A stretch of 64,000 nucleotides of DNA from Cavenderia fasciculata (GCF_000203815.1 NW_004457624.1:2294001-2358000); one strand, 5' to 3'. Positions 1-12,100 are shown, numbered from the stretch's first letter. Notes: generated by a model from the letters alone, not told the origin. Made by a program: numbers and translations.

Positions 1-1
1 T

Positions 2-841
2 TGTCTATATAGACATATAAGAGAAATGTCAATTATTCAAGGTGGCATTGGATGTGCAATTTGGGATGCAGCTATCATATTCTCTAGATGGGTTTACAAA
101 AACACTCAAGTGTTTGATGGTCAAAAAGTATTGGAACTTGGTAGTGGTGTTGGTTTACCTGGTATTCTTGCTTCATACTATGCCGCACATGTTACTTTGA
201 GTGATTATTTACCTCCTGTAAGTAAAGCCTTGATAGTTATTATGATTGATCGATTGATTGACATTGTTTTTATTATAGTTGATTGAAAACCTTCAATACA
301 ATGTAGATTTAAATGCTAAACAAAAAAATGATGGATCTGATGATGAAGAGGAAGATGAACAAGAACAAGAGGAAGGAACAACTGAACAAAAAATTGATAT
401 TAGAAATAGAATTGATATTAAATTATTAAATTGGGATGAAATTGATAATGTATGTAATCCATAAACAGTACTGTTGGAATCCAAAAATATAATTAATTCC
501 CTTTTGTTTTTGTATAGATTGAAGTAAAGGAAGAAGATAAATATGATATTATATTTGGTAGTGAATTAACATATAGTATGTTGAGTGTCGATAATCTAAT
601 CAAAGTAATCCAAAAATATTTAAAAGATGATGGTATGTTTTACGAAATTCTATCCGATGATCGAGATGGCGTGTCATACTTTATCGAAAAGATGACCCAA
701 CTCGAATTCGCTTCACATATCGTTCCAGTACCATCCCATTTCCTCGGTAGCTATGGTACCAAACAAAGAGAGGAAACCTATAAATTCTACTCTTTCTATT
801 ACTCTAAAAATCAAAATATCGTTCATCCATTTTGTCAATAA
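2..841 (+). CDS. Family-16 lysine methyltransferase-like protein, 5' end cut by window
   Basis: The reading frame is open from base 2, so the start lies upstream of the window. Three exons join in phase 0: <2-217, 279-449 and 518-841. The introns (218-278 and 450-517) have GTAAGT/GTATGT donors and TAG acceptors. The visible protein begins with a GGIGCAIWDAA segment followed by VLELGSGVGLPG, the S-adenosylmethionine-binding motif I of the METTL21/family-16 methyltransferases. DIIFGSELTY is the motif IV region that follows a typical beta-4 strand. An acidic insertion rich in Asp, Glu and Gln sits between motifs I and IV. Members of this family methylate lysines on chaperones, elongation factors or calmodulin. 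The substrate of this one cannot be read from the sequence. The class call is firm and the subfamily is open. Confidence 0.8.
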
Positions 842-1281
842 ATAAAACAAAAAAGCTACTTTAAGAATCGATTCGTCTCTCGAAAAATGTGACATTTCAT
901 CACTTTCTCGTTTGCAACAATTTTATTTTATTTTTTTATTTTTTGTTTCAAAGTACTCCCTCCATCTTCGCGCTCTTCAAAGGGTTAACGAACACAAATA
1001 ATTCAAATTTTTTACTCTCTCTCACAACAACTAATTAGTAGTAGTAGTCGTAGTAGTATTAGTATTAGTATTAGAGTAGAGTGTTTAGATTAGATGAAAG
1101 ACATATAATACAAGTCAAGATAATCAACATTAAAAGAGAAAGAACAACGAGGGGGGCATAGTCATTGTGTAATCTTACAAACAAAGAAAGAAAAAGAGAA
1201 GAAAAGAAAAGATTATTATTTGTTTTTAATCATCATTGTCAAAAAAAATAACATACAATAATAATAGAATATATAATAATA
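842..1281. other. Intergenic region with TAG-type microsatellite
   Basis: This is non-coding AT-rich DNA between the methyltransferase stop and the next start. It holds a short TAG/TAT-type simple repeat near 1035-1075 and A/G-rich stretches just before the downstream start, presumably promoter and 5' UTR. I see no other structure. Confidence 0.5.
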
Positions 1282-2471
1282 ATGGGTAAATATACAGAAG
1301 CAAACTATGATAATGAATTTATAATTAAAGTTAGAGCTCTCTTTGAAGTATGTATGAAAAACAAATAGATTTAGATTACTCTCCTCATAGAGGTTAACTT
1401 TTTGAATGTTTACACTTCTTCTTCTTCTTCATCTCTACTTCTTTACTTTTTTTAAAAAGGAAATCAATGGAAAGACCAAACATGTAAGAGAATAATAATA
1501 ATAATAATAAGTACTAGAAGCGAGACAATAATCGATTGTTAACCTTCTTTTTCTTATTCTATTTGTTTTAGGGAGAAAAGAATATATCATTTGAAGAATT
1601 TGTAGAATCTTTTGATCCAAAGAATAAACATACACGTAATTGCTTTGAAAATTTGATTAGAGATACATGTAAATCGAGGTTCTATGGTACTGGCGCACAC
1701 CATCACCATCATCATGGCGGTAGTGTACACGGTAGTAGTAGTAGTACTGGTAATAATACTAGCAATATCAACATTGGCAATGCAAACATTGGGATCAACC
1801 CCAACAATCCAACCAGCATCTATGCAAGAGAAGGTGTTGCTAATCCATACTTTTACTCTGGAACACTTGTGCGATCGTCACAAGACTCTTCTTCATCGTC
1901 TCAACCAATCCCATTTAATCCCTATCACAGTGGATTCAATTCTAATCGTATCATTCTTACTCCTGTCGACTTGGGTAGTCTACCTACCCTAGGTAACAAT
2001 ACCAACAACAATAATATCAATATCAGTAATAGTAATGGTTTGGGTGGACCATCATCATCTGGAGCCATTTCATCTGCATTGTTATCATCACCAAGATCAT
2101 CGTCTTCTCCAAGACACCCTCCTACTTTAAATTTGCATCCTAGTTTGAATACTGGTTTCCTATCAACTCACATATCATCACCATCACCACCAACATCATC
2201 ATCATCATCTTCTACATCATCTAATACTCTAGATTATTACAGTAATTTATTTTCAATCAATAGACAACACCTACAACATCAACAACAACAACTTCAACAA
2301 CAATTAAATCAACAACAACAATTAAATCAACATACTAATAATAATAATATTAATCATATTAATTCCTCTTCTTCTTCCTCTTCTTCCTCATCCAATACCA
2401 ATACCAACAACAACAGCTCTTCAAATAATAATAATAATAATAATAACGAATTATCATCACAACTTTTGTAA
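1282..2471 (+). CDS. Ser/Asn/Gln/His-rich hypothetical protein
   Basis: Not recognised. Exon 1 (1282-1347) begins with MGKYTEANYD. The main exon (1572-2471) follows after a T-rich acceptor. Both are in phase 0, so direct splicing gives an intact protein of about 320 residues. A 24-nt segment at 1460-1483, between an AAG acceptor and a GTAAG donor, could be an in-phase microexon encoding EINGKTKH. The first 60 or so residues are mixed and possibly folded (ISFEEFVESFDP). The rest is low complexity: a six-His run, Ser-rich blocks, a Gln/Leu block and Asn runs. Such composition is common in dictyostelid regulatory proteins but does not define a function. The start is the first ATG after a purine-rich leader. 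Confidence 0.6.
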
Positions 2472-2676
2472 ATATAATTAATATATTTTTTTTAAATACC
2501 TCTTTTTTTTTTTATATATTTATATATATACTAATAATAATAATAACTAGTAGTAATAATAAAGATTAATGAAAATAATTAATTAATTTTTAAAACTATA
2601 ATCAAAAACCAGCTTTCGCCTTTGATCATTTTGAATTTCAATTTCATATTCTTCATTTTTCTTTCTATTTGCAAAG

Positions 2677-3810
2677 ATGAATAGATTAATCATTCGATCA
2701 TCAAGTTTACTAAATCATACTACTAGTAGAGTAGTAGGAAGTACATGCAGAGGAGGAAGTATCATTAGTTGTAATACTTCTTCTACTTCTACTACTGCTG
2801 CTTCATTCTCAAGTTCAAACAAGAAAAAAAGACAAGTAAACAAAGAACAAAAAGAACAACAACAACAAGAAAAATGGAATACAACAACTCAATCATCATC
2901 AATTGAACAATCTCGTCAACAACATCAACAAGAACATGATCATAAAGGAGGACCAACATTAAAACAAATGTTTAAAAATGTTGGAATGTTGATGGCTATT
3001 GCATTAAAGGGATATACATCGATGCGTTTAAATATGATAAAACACAAGTCTATATTGGAGAGAGCAAACTCTATTCTCCGAGACCACGCTCATATCATTT
3101 CAAGTGTTACAGGTGTACCCTATGACGAATCAAAAACAAAAGTAAAGAATTTTGTAGTCTTTGCCAAAGGTTCACCCTTGTCTGTAGCACTTCAAACTAA
3201 AGATGATCCAATCGTTATTACTATTACATTAATGGAACAACAACAAGAAAAAGAAAAGAAGGAAAAGGAAATGGAACTAAAGAGACCAAGAGGAAGACCA
3301 AGAAAAAAGAATGAACAAGAACAAGAAGAATATGATGACGAACAATTTGAAGAGGATTTAAGAAAAAGATTACATGTCGATAATATAACACTGGATGCTG
3401 TCATTATTGGTCGTTTGGAATCTGCAACTCATGATGGCGACACTAACTTCATTTCAAGATTCAAAAGTTCATCCAAACAATGGTTGGGTATTAGCGATGA
3501 ATCAAATACGCATATCGACTCTGTCAGTCTTTTATTGGATAATCCAATCACTCAACAACAAAAGGAAATCCCTCTTTGGGAATCAGATAGAAATCAACAA
3601 TTAAAACAAAATCAAATGGAACATGAACAAGAATATTATTATGACAATGATGATCAAGAAATTATTATTGATCAAGATGATAAAGATAAAGGTTCAAGTA
3701 ATTTTAAGAATATAAAGAATGAAAACAAAAAGGATGGTGATAATGGTGATGTAATAGAGATTGAAATTGAAGATTACACTGAAAAACCAAAGAATAATAA
3801 AAGAAAATAA
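2677..3810 (+). CDS. Hypothetical protein with possible mitochondrial presequence and AT-hook-like motif
   Basis: Single-exon ORF of 377 residues, not recognised. The N-terminus (MNRLIIRSSSLLNHTTSRVV) is rich in Arg and Ser and lacks acidic residues, as in mitochondrial targeting peptides. A Gln/Glu-rich linker follows. Two conserved-looking blocks follow: about 95-175 (from TLKQMFKNVGMLMAIALKGY), where a hydrophobic stretch could be one membrane segment, and about 230-290 (DNITLDAVIIGRLES). The blocks are separated by a charged insert containing KRPRGRPRKK, which resembles an AT-hook. The C-terminus is acidic low complexity. A mitochondrial inner-membrane assembly factor is one possibility, but neither localisation nor family is established. 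Confidence 0.65.
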   Translation: MNRLIIRSSSLLNHTTSRVVGSTCRGGSIISCNTSSTSTTAASFSSSNKKKRQVNKEQKEQQQQEKWNTTTQSSSIEQSRQQHQQEHDHKGGPTLKQMFKNVGMLMAIALKGYTSMRLNMIKHKSILERANSILRDHAHIISSVTGVPYDESKTKVKNFVVFAKGSPLSVALQTKDDPIVITITLMEQQQEKEKKEKEMELKRPRGRPRKKNEQEQEEYDDEQFEEDLRKRLHVDNITLDAVIIGRLESATHDGDTNFISRFKSSSKQWLGISDESNTHIDSVSLLLDNPITQQQKEIPLWESDRNQQLKQNQMEHEQEYYYDNDDQEIIIDQDDKDKGSSNFKNIKNENKKDGDNGDVIEIEIEDYTEKPKNNKRK

Positions 3811-3974
3811 ACTATCGATAATACTATTATATACTACTGTAACCTTGCTAGAGTATGATCTTTCTTATTTGATTGTGATCGCGCTTTGAAAATAAACCCA
3901 ACTAAAGATAGAAGCTGTATGATAGAGTTTTGTTTTTTATATGCTTTCTTTATTTAAACACCTAATCTAATGCT

Positions 3975-4433
3975 TTAGACCTTGGTGAAGATACCACTAC
4001 GATGAGAGTAGATGACCTTCTTGATTTGGCCCTTGGCGGCAAAATCTCTGATGATACGACGGGCGAGTGAACCGTTGACCTTGTACTTGTCAGAAACGTT
4101 GGCAATGGTGATGACCTTTTGACCTGGCAACTCCTTGTTGACCTTGTTGAAGGTTTCCTTGTCGAGGAGGACCAAGTTAGCTAACTTTTCCTTGGATTTT
4201 CCCTTGGACCATTTCTATTTGATAGTAAAAGTAAATGAAAGGTGTAGAGAAAGTGATAATGTATGATGGAGAGATGGTATGAGTAAACTTTGATCTGCTG
4301 TTTGGTTGCTGTTTGTTGTAAACTGCTATCTCTAACTATATCTAATCTTTACCTTTCTGGCACCCTTTTGGTTACCAGCAGCTGACTTGGCAGCTTGGAT
4401 TTGCTTGCTCTTTCCACCGACTTTTGGAGGCAT
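3975..4433 (-). CDS. rps25: 40S ribosomal protein S25 (eS25)
   Basis: Component of the small ribosomal subunit near the head; in other eukaryotes eS25 is needed for some IRES-driven translation. Exon 1 is 4433-4353 (27 codons, MPPKVGGKSK). Exon 2 is 4214-3975, joined across a 138-nt intron at a codon boundary, giving 106 residues as expected for the family. The Lys-rich N-terminus, KWSKGKSKEKLANLVL and the winged-helix part ending GIFTKV are characteristic of eS25. Codon choice is more GC-rich than in neighbours (many ACC, GTC and TTG codons), typical of a highly expressed gene. It is transcribed divergently from the VPS34 gene, sharing an upstream region of about 330 bases. Confidence 0.97.
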
Positions 4434-4694
4434 TTTGTCTATATCACTACAAGTTCGAAAGGGACTCTCTGTATGTTGAAAGCACAGACTTGACTCTGCC
4501 ACTGCTGTCGCACGAAGCACATCCTCTCTGTCACCCAAAAAAAATCAAAAAATTAAAAGTTTCAATTTGATCTCGAGAAATGTTTGCCTGCAGGTGCAAG
4601 AAGATTAAAGTTTTTTAAAAATTAAAAAAAGTAAAAGTAAAAAGAAGAAGTTGATTAATCAAGTAGTAAAGAAAGTAGTAATAGTAGTATTGTA

Positions 4695-4729
<35 letters not shown>

Positions 4730-4760
4730 ATATTTCATTTCACACAAATTTTAATGAAAT
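4434..4760. promoter_or_regulatory. Shared divergent upstream region of rps25 and VPS34
   Basis: Some 330 bases separate the two divergent start codons. The rps25-proximal part is mixed sequence. The VPS34 side is A-rich and holds a GA dinucleotide run at about 4699-4725. No specific promoter motif could be assigned. Confidence 0.45.
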
Positions 4761-7647
4761 ATGAAAGTACCAAAAGAATTCAAGTTCTTTTATAGTTGTG
4801 ATATATCATTGAAATATAAAATTAAAATGTATGTACAATATTAGCAATAGCAATATATTAGTTAGTGTAGAGATAGATTTCTAATATTATTATTACTTGT
4901 CTTTTATTATTATTATTTAGATGTGGATTAAAAGGTAAAAAGGAAAGAGAGAATGCACCTGAAACTATAAACAAATGGTTGGAAGACCCATTTTTAAAGA
5001 ATTCTTCATTGTATAAAGAGTATGATGAAAAGAAGAATAATAAGAAATAGAAAGATTAAGAAATCAAATTAACATCTTTTTCTCTCTATTCTTTTTATCT
5101 ATTTTCTATTTTAGTAAACCTATAGATATTTATATTTGTTGTACATTATATTCAAATGGTAAACCATTATGTTCACCAGAACAAACTATATTTATGCCAT
5201 TTAGAGGAGATGATAGATGGGATCAATATATAACAATACCGATTAGACATCAAGATTTACCATTTGATACAAAGATTGTCATTACTATATGGGATGTTTA
5301 TGCACCACTTCAAAAGATACCAATCGGTGGTACCTGTTTCAATGTATTTGGAAGAAGTCGTGTCGAAAGAAAAGGTAGACATAAACTATTTGTCTATCAA
5401 AACACTCAAGGCAATGATGATACAACACCAGGTCAAATCGTTGGCAAGGATGAATTATATCGTCTTGAAAAGTTAATCAAACGTTATGAAAGAAATTTAA
5501 TTCCTCATGTTGATTGGTTAGATAAATTTGCTTCAATTGAAATTGATAAAATATCAAAGGTAAGAAAAGAAAAAAAAAAAAAGATTCAAAAGATCAATCA
5601 ATCATACTTATTTATTTATTTATTTATTTTCTATTTTTTAGAATTCAGATTCATTAAATAAGAATTCATTATATTTAACAATTGAATTACCAGAATTTGA
5701 ATTACCAGTATTATTTAAACAACAAACATGTCAATTGTATAAATCGATTATTCAAACACAAAAGAGACAATTGGTCATTGTAAATGATAATGAAATTAGT
5801 GATCATCCATGTGAACAAAAGTATCATCGTTTAAATGTTTACTCTTATGATAAAGATAAAGATCATAAAGATTTAAAACCAAATTCTTCTGAATTAAGAT
5901 TATTAAACGTAAGTCTAAAAAAAAAATGGAAACAAAAAGAAATAGAAAAATAAGACTTCTAAACCTTTTTTCCTTTTCCCTTTTGTTAGAAATTAATTAA
6001 AACACCACCAAATACACATTTTACACCAATTGAATCATTGTTGGTATGGAAATTTAGATATTTCTTATCAAATAATAAGAAGGCATTGACAAAATTCCTA
6101 AGATCTGTAGAGTGGAATGAAACGATACAAAAGAATGAAGCCAATTTAATTTTACCAAAATGGGAAGCAATTGATGTAGCCGATGCGTTGGAATTGCTTT
6201 CCAATGCATTTACACAGAAAAATACAATTGGTGTTCGTCGATATGCAGTAGATATTCTTAGAAAGGCAGACGACGAAGAACTACTCTACTATCTCTTGCA
6301 ATTGGTACAAGCAACCAAATATGAAATGATAGAAACAAACTATGACCATAGTTCAGAGTCACCTCTCATTAGTTTCTTGATTGAACGTGCATCAAAGAAT
6401 TTCAAATTGGCAAGTCGTCTCTATTGGTACATTACAGTTGATAGTGTCTTGAAAAAGAGTAGTTTCTGTAATCACTACAAGACTGTTGGAGAAGAGTTGC
6501 ATAGATCTCTTAGTAGAGATGATCAACAAAAGATTACTCGTCAAAGTCAATTTATCAGTCGTTTGGCAAAACTCTCTGAAGAACTAAAGGCAATGAATAT
6601 ACTTCGAGAGAAAAAGATTGAAAAGTTAAAGTATGCACTCTCTGATGGTGATTATAAGGATCTGTCTGATTTCCCTCCCCTTCCCCTACCAGTTGACCCA
6701 TCGATCGAGGTGATTGGTATCATTCCCGACAAGTCAACCATCTACAAGAGTGCCAAATCACCACTTGGTCTAAAGTTGAAAACTAAAAGTGGTCCAGAGT
6801 ATGGTATCATTTTCAAGACTGGTGATGATATGCGTCAAGATCAATTAATCATTCAATTGATTTCACTTATGGATCGTCTATTGAAAAAGGAAAATCTAGA
6901 TCTCAAACTTACACCTTACCAAGTTTTGGCAACTGCCGAAGAAGATGGTGTAGTTGAAATGGTTCAACCTTCTGAAGCAATGGCATCAGTCCTCAACAAA
7001 TATGATGGTGAAATTTTGAAATATTTCAAGGTTCATCATCCAGATCCAGAAGCTCCTTTGGGTATCACTGCCGAAGTTTTGGATACTTTTGTTAAAAGTT
7101 GTGCTGGTTATTGTGTTATCACTTATATCCTTGGTATTGGTGATAGACATTTAGATAATTTATTATTAACTCCAAATGGTAATTTATTTCATATTGGTAA
7201 GAAATAGAAAAAATAGAAAAAAGCAAAAAAAATGTTTTATTTATTTATTTATTTTTTTTTTAAGATTTTGGATATATATTAGGTAAAGATCCAAAAATTT
7301 TACCACCACCAATGAAATTATGTAAAGAGATGGTTATTGGTATGGGAGGAGAAAATTCAAAACATTATGGAAAATTCAAACAATTGTGTTGTGAAGCCTA
7401 TAATATTTTAAGAAATTCATCACATCTTATTATCAATCTTTTTGCACTGATGATTGATGCAAACATTCCAACCATTTCAGAGGAAAGAGAAAAGAGTATT
7501 CTTCGTGTTCAAGAAAAATTACAACTTGAATTAACCGATCAAGAAGCTGCCAATAGTCTTTTACAATTATTAAATGATTCTGTTAGTGCTCTTTTCCCTG
7601 TTGTAGTTGAATATGTTCATAAATGGTATCAATATTGGAGAAATTAA
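4761..7647 (+). CDS. vps34: Phosphatidylinositol 3-kinase, class III (VPS34)
   Basis: Makes phosphatidylinositol 3-phosphate on endosomes and autophagosomes, with VPS15 and Beclin-1 type partners. Six exons join in phase: 4761-4828, 4921-5019, 5115-5559, 5642-5908, 5990-7196 and 7265-7647. They encode 822 residues, a normal length. The start is chosen because [13 protein letters not shown] matches the N-terminal VPS34 block. Domain order is C2 (about 1-190; [18 protein letters not shown]), helical PIK domain (about 310-480; [10 protein letters not shown]) and kinase domain (about 530-822). The catalytic loop GDRHLDN is near residue 676. The activation DFG is at about 695, with its Asp codon split by the last intron. 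The C-terminus KWYQYWRN matches the membrane-contacting tail helix. No class I Ras-binding domain is present. Confidence 0.97.
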
Positions 7648-7712
7648 TAAAAACAAAAAAAAGTATCATTATTTTTTTTATTATTTCTTTTATTATTCTT
7701 TTTTTATTTTAT

Positions 7713-8685
7713 TTATTTTGCTAATAATTTCATAACATAATCATTAACAACTAAAAGGATACCACCACCAGGACCAAGACGAAGTACCTTTGGAAGGAAA
7801 CCTTTGTAGAGAGCAGCGACACCTTCTTCTCTGGCAACAGTGACCATGGAAGGAATACACCAAGTGTATTTCTTTGGACCGGTACCTTGATTTTGAATTC
7901 TACTCTTGACGACATCGGCAGGAGTATTCAAGACTGTACCCAATGTACCAGCAAGACCACCAGCAACAAAGTTGTTGAGTAGTGTTTGTTTTTGGCTGGT
8001 TGGTGTTGGCAAGGCAGCCTTGAGAGTATGAATAAATCCAAAATAGGCAGAGTTCCAAAGAGCATGTCTCCATAGTGTCGACTCTAAACCCTTGAAAAAG
8101 CCACCCAAACCTTCGCTTTTAGCAATCTTGACAACACAATCCATTGTATTCTTGTATTTACCTGCATTCTCTTTGGCTTGTAATCTAATCTTTACCAATT
8201 CAAATGGTACTACAATAAATGCTTCAGTTACACCTGCACCAATACCAGAACAAATTGCTTGTTTTTGTGTTAATTTACTATCTATAAAAAGTAGAAATAG
8301 AAAATGGATCATTAATATGTGTGTTTGTACAATTATTTCTATAGTTTTTGTACATACTTCCATAAAAAGCTAAAATCTTTTGTTCATAAAACTTGTTTGA
8401 TGCAAACTTGATAGCTCTCTTTGGTGCCTCGACAGCTAATGGAGGAACAATACCACGATACATTCTGAAACCGTCGTGTCTGATCATCTGAACCAAACTA
8501 GTAAACATTGATTGACTTTGACCAACTTGTAATTGTGCTCTAGTCTTTACTACATCCAATGGATACATGACAAGAATCTCTGATACACCTGCTATACCAC
8601 CACTAATAATATTATGCCATAATGGTTGTGACTTTGTTGGTGTTGGTGGTGATCCTGCATTTCCTCCTTCTTGTTTAGTTGCCAT
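7713..8685 (-). CDS. mcfT: Mitochondrial 2-oxodicarboxylate carrier-like protein (SLC25 family)
   Basis: Six-helix inner-membrane exchanger, probably moving 2-oxoadipate/2-oxoglutarate (SLC25A21/ODC type). Exon 1 is 8685-8358 and exon 2 is 8281-7713; an Asn codon is split across the intron, giving 298 residues. Three SLC25 repeats are seen, each with its signature: PLDVVKTR (repeat 1), PFELVKIR (repeat 2) and PADVVKSR (repeat 3). FYRGIVPP/FFKGLEST-type motifs close each repeat. WRHALWNSAYFG and the GPGGGILLVV end resemble the oxodicarboxylate subgroup. The symbol is by analogy with the D. discoideum member. Membership of the carrier family is certain; substrate is inferred. Confidence 0.9.
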
Positions 8686-8933
8686 ATTTAATAATAATAA
8701 TTATATGTTGTTATTGTTGTTGTTGTTTAAATAATAATACAATGTTTCTTTTGTTTGTTTGTTTCTTTCTTTTCTTTGTTTGTTTCAAATATAAATTTTA
8801 TATTATTATCCTTAAATATCTATACTACTAGTGTTTCAAGTGTGTAATAAAATAATAATAATCTTATCTTTTGTTTGATTCTTTTATCAATAACTAAAAC
8901 AAACTCTTTCAGAATGGATGATGATTATATATA

Positions 8934-9133
8934 TTATGAATAACTAAATTTCAAACCCTTTTTGGCATTGGATGATGAAGACGATTGTGCTGAACATGAT
9001 GATTTGAACTTTTATTTTGAATTGAGGAAAGAAAAAAAAACAGACAAAGTAAAAAAAAAGACAAAGAACAGAAAAAAAAGAGGAAAATCAGTAAATTGAG
9101 ATCAACATTATATTTTCTATCTAATAACTTACA
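8934..9133 (-). other. Possible 3' exon downstream of the Fanzor-like gene stop
   Basis: On the minus strand, in the same frame as the Fanzor-like gene and beyond its TAG stop (9186-9184), the sequence stays open for 17 codons. It reaches a consensus GTAAGT donor at 9132. A T-rich intron (9132-9009) ends AAAAG, and 9008-8934 then encodes 24 residues (SSCSAQSSSSSNAKKG...) to TAA, again in frame. This could be the ancestral end of the protein, a spliced 3' UTR, or chance. Confidence 0.3.
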
Positions 9134-9183
9134 GCTGAGGGGGGGACTTTCATATTTATGCAGGAAGGCCCTGTTAAGGTTAA

Positions 9184-12100
9184 CTAGGTCGTGTCTACCC
9201 TCCCAATATGCACGATATCGGCAGGTAAAGGACGATAAATCCATGGCCTGTAATCTGCGGTTTGGTGTAAGATTCCCAATAAGAGAATATTCTTTGCAGC
9301 GCTCGAGTCTCTGTTGAAGAAATGATCACAAACTGGACAATATAGCCATTGCCATTTAGTTTTAAATGGCATTTCTGTCGCATTTGGGTTCTTTGACTTC
9401 CAGAGATCTTTGATCTGACTATCACAAAGAGACTTACCAAAACCATAATCGTGGGTCGAAACAGAGTTGCTTGTAGACTTGTTCCCATCCTTTTGACTAT
9501 TGCTTTGATCTTGGTCCTTACAACGATCATTAGTAGTTGATGACGATTTTGACCTCTTTTTCTTATTTTTGCTAGCATCCCTTTTTTGTTTTTCAAAATT
9601 AAACTTGATGATAGCGTTGATAAGTTGGTCCTTTTTGCTGTTGGTAGCACCACCCTTACTATCCTTGTGAGAACCTCTTTTGTTTTTCCCTTTGGTTGGC
9701 TCTTCTTGTTGATTGTATTTGATAGAGTTTAGATTGCAAAACTCTATCAACTCCTTGACAGTCTTTTTGCTTAAAGAGAAAAGGGATTCCAATAGCATAG
9801 TTGGAGAAGGTGAAGTATTTTCAAGTGATATGAATACTTTTAGAGTTTCATTCATATCATCTGCCAATTGAGACACTTTCAGAGTTGAATCATTCTCTTT
9901 GTCCGCCAATTGAGCCTTGGAGCATTGACAATTGTAATCAGTCAATTTGCAACCATCACATAACTTGGAATCCTTTCCTTGCCAACGAACACCATTGTCT
10001 GAAAACGTGGAGGATATGGGTGCACCAACAACATGGGTCTTTTCAAAAGATTCTGGCAACACATTTTTAACCTTTTGGTGTTTAGCTTTTTCTAGGAACT
10101 TGTTGTTGTTGGTAGAATGAATTTTGGAGGCACATGCATTATGAATCTTGGAAAAAAAAATATTAATGAATGGCCATTTCGAGGGTTGATCTAAAAATTC
10201 AATTATTAAAACACACATACTTTGGAGGTATTAAATTCATTGACAAGACGTGCCTTGTAACCCATATTCAAAAACAGTCTGAGTAGTGTCTTTGATGTAC
10301 AACCAGTTCTACCACCACCTCGGGATCCATGGAAAAAATCAGACCCTCCAATATCTATAAAAAGAAAGAAGATTAATAACAAATAATAATAAATGGTTTG
10401 AAGAAATAAAAAAAACATACAAATCACTATTCTATTTTTCGGGATTGTTGTTGGTGGTACAAAGCTCTTTGCATAGGCATATTGGGCGCGCTTCTTGTCA
10501 ATGTTCCTGTTCTTGTCCATGGTCTGAAACGTATAGGACGTCACTACATGGGAATAAAGACGACATTGATCCCTATGGGTAATTCTTTCATACTCTATTC
10601 GTCTCAATACAGATTCTACATTGAATAAAGTATCTAGGAATTAAAAAAAAAGTTAGTTTATAAATATTAATATTATAATATATAGGTGGTATAGACAATG
10701 CATATTTAAAATAACACTTACCAAAGGTATTATAGGGTGGCAATTCACTTTCAAATTTGGACAGGACCGGGTTCTTTTTGTAGTTTTGTTGTCTTGCCAG
10801 AAGACGGTCAGTGCCCATGAGGTTGTAATAAGATGCCACTGAAACCACTCGAGCACGATTCATAGAGTCTACAATCGTACATTTTGACCTTCCAGGATCA
10901 ATTCCGATATAAAGATAATTGCCACAGTTGTTTTCCCTCATAACTTTCCATTTGCTTCGGCGCCTTCTACACATTCCAGAGTGATAAAAATCTCTCTTTG
11001 CTCTTATATGTTTCTCTTCATCTTTGTAAACGCACTTTTCATTTTTTACAAAAGGTTTAGAGTAGGAGGAGTAGGAGAATGAGTGTGAGGGGAGTGAGGT
11101 ATAGGTCAAGGATGAGGTATCGGTGGAAGAGGGTGGAGTTGAGGTATCGGATGAGGTGGTTGAGGTATCGGTCAAGGATGAGGTATCGGTGGAAGAGGGT
11201 GGAGTTGAGGTATCGGATGAGGATGAAGTGGGTGGGGCATCGGTCAAGGATGGGGAAGAGGGGAGTGAGATATCGGTCAAGGGTGAGGAAGGGGTGGGCA
11301 AGTAGGAGGACGGAGATGGGGACGAGGTGGAAGCGAGACACCTTTGCACGGCTTTTTTGAGGGTTTCCAACGTCATGAAGAACCAATAGTCTGTCAAAGG
11401 GATATTTTTTTCTCTCGCATAGGTCAGTATATCTTTTTTCGAGTTTGATTTCTCTAGATCAAACTGTTCAATTTTTTGTTCTGACCATATTTGAACCCCA
11501 AGGACCGATTTCAACAAAACACATTCCACTTGAAGACGATCTTCTTTGATATTCTCTACGTCGATTTTACGGGATGTGGCCTCTTCAACTAGATGTTCCA
11601 ACGTCCATTGTTTAAGTTTAGGAAAATCTTTTGTTTTGTTACTTAGATTTGGGCGTTTGGTGGTATTTTGATTGGAGGACGAAGGGGAGGATGATGAAGA
11701 GGAGGTGGATGATAAGGACGACGAGGAAGACGAGGCAGATGATGAGGATGACGTGGATGATAAGGACGTGGAGGAGGACGAGGAGGACGGGGACAAGGCA
11801 GACGAGGAAGACGAGGCAGATGATGAAGATGACGAGGCAGATGATGAAGATGACGTGGATGATAAGGACGTGGAGGAGAAGGAGGACGAGGCAGACGAGG
11901 GGGAATTCGATTTAAATGTTTGAACTGGGTCAAATTGAGATACCTTTGGAGCCATTTTGTAGATATCATGAGCAATCAAAATATAGGCTGCTGTTATGTG
12001 CAACGCAAACATGACTGATGGATGCGGGGCGATAGCAATGAGCCTTTTAGGAATTATCCTACTTACATCCACCTCTTTGTCCTCGGTTGTGCCTTTGGCT

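Noticed and set aside
11643-11975. Arg/Pro-rich and Asp/Glu-rich ORFs on both strands
   Set aside because: These are other-frame readings of the poly-Ser repeat in the Fanzor-like gene.
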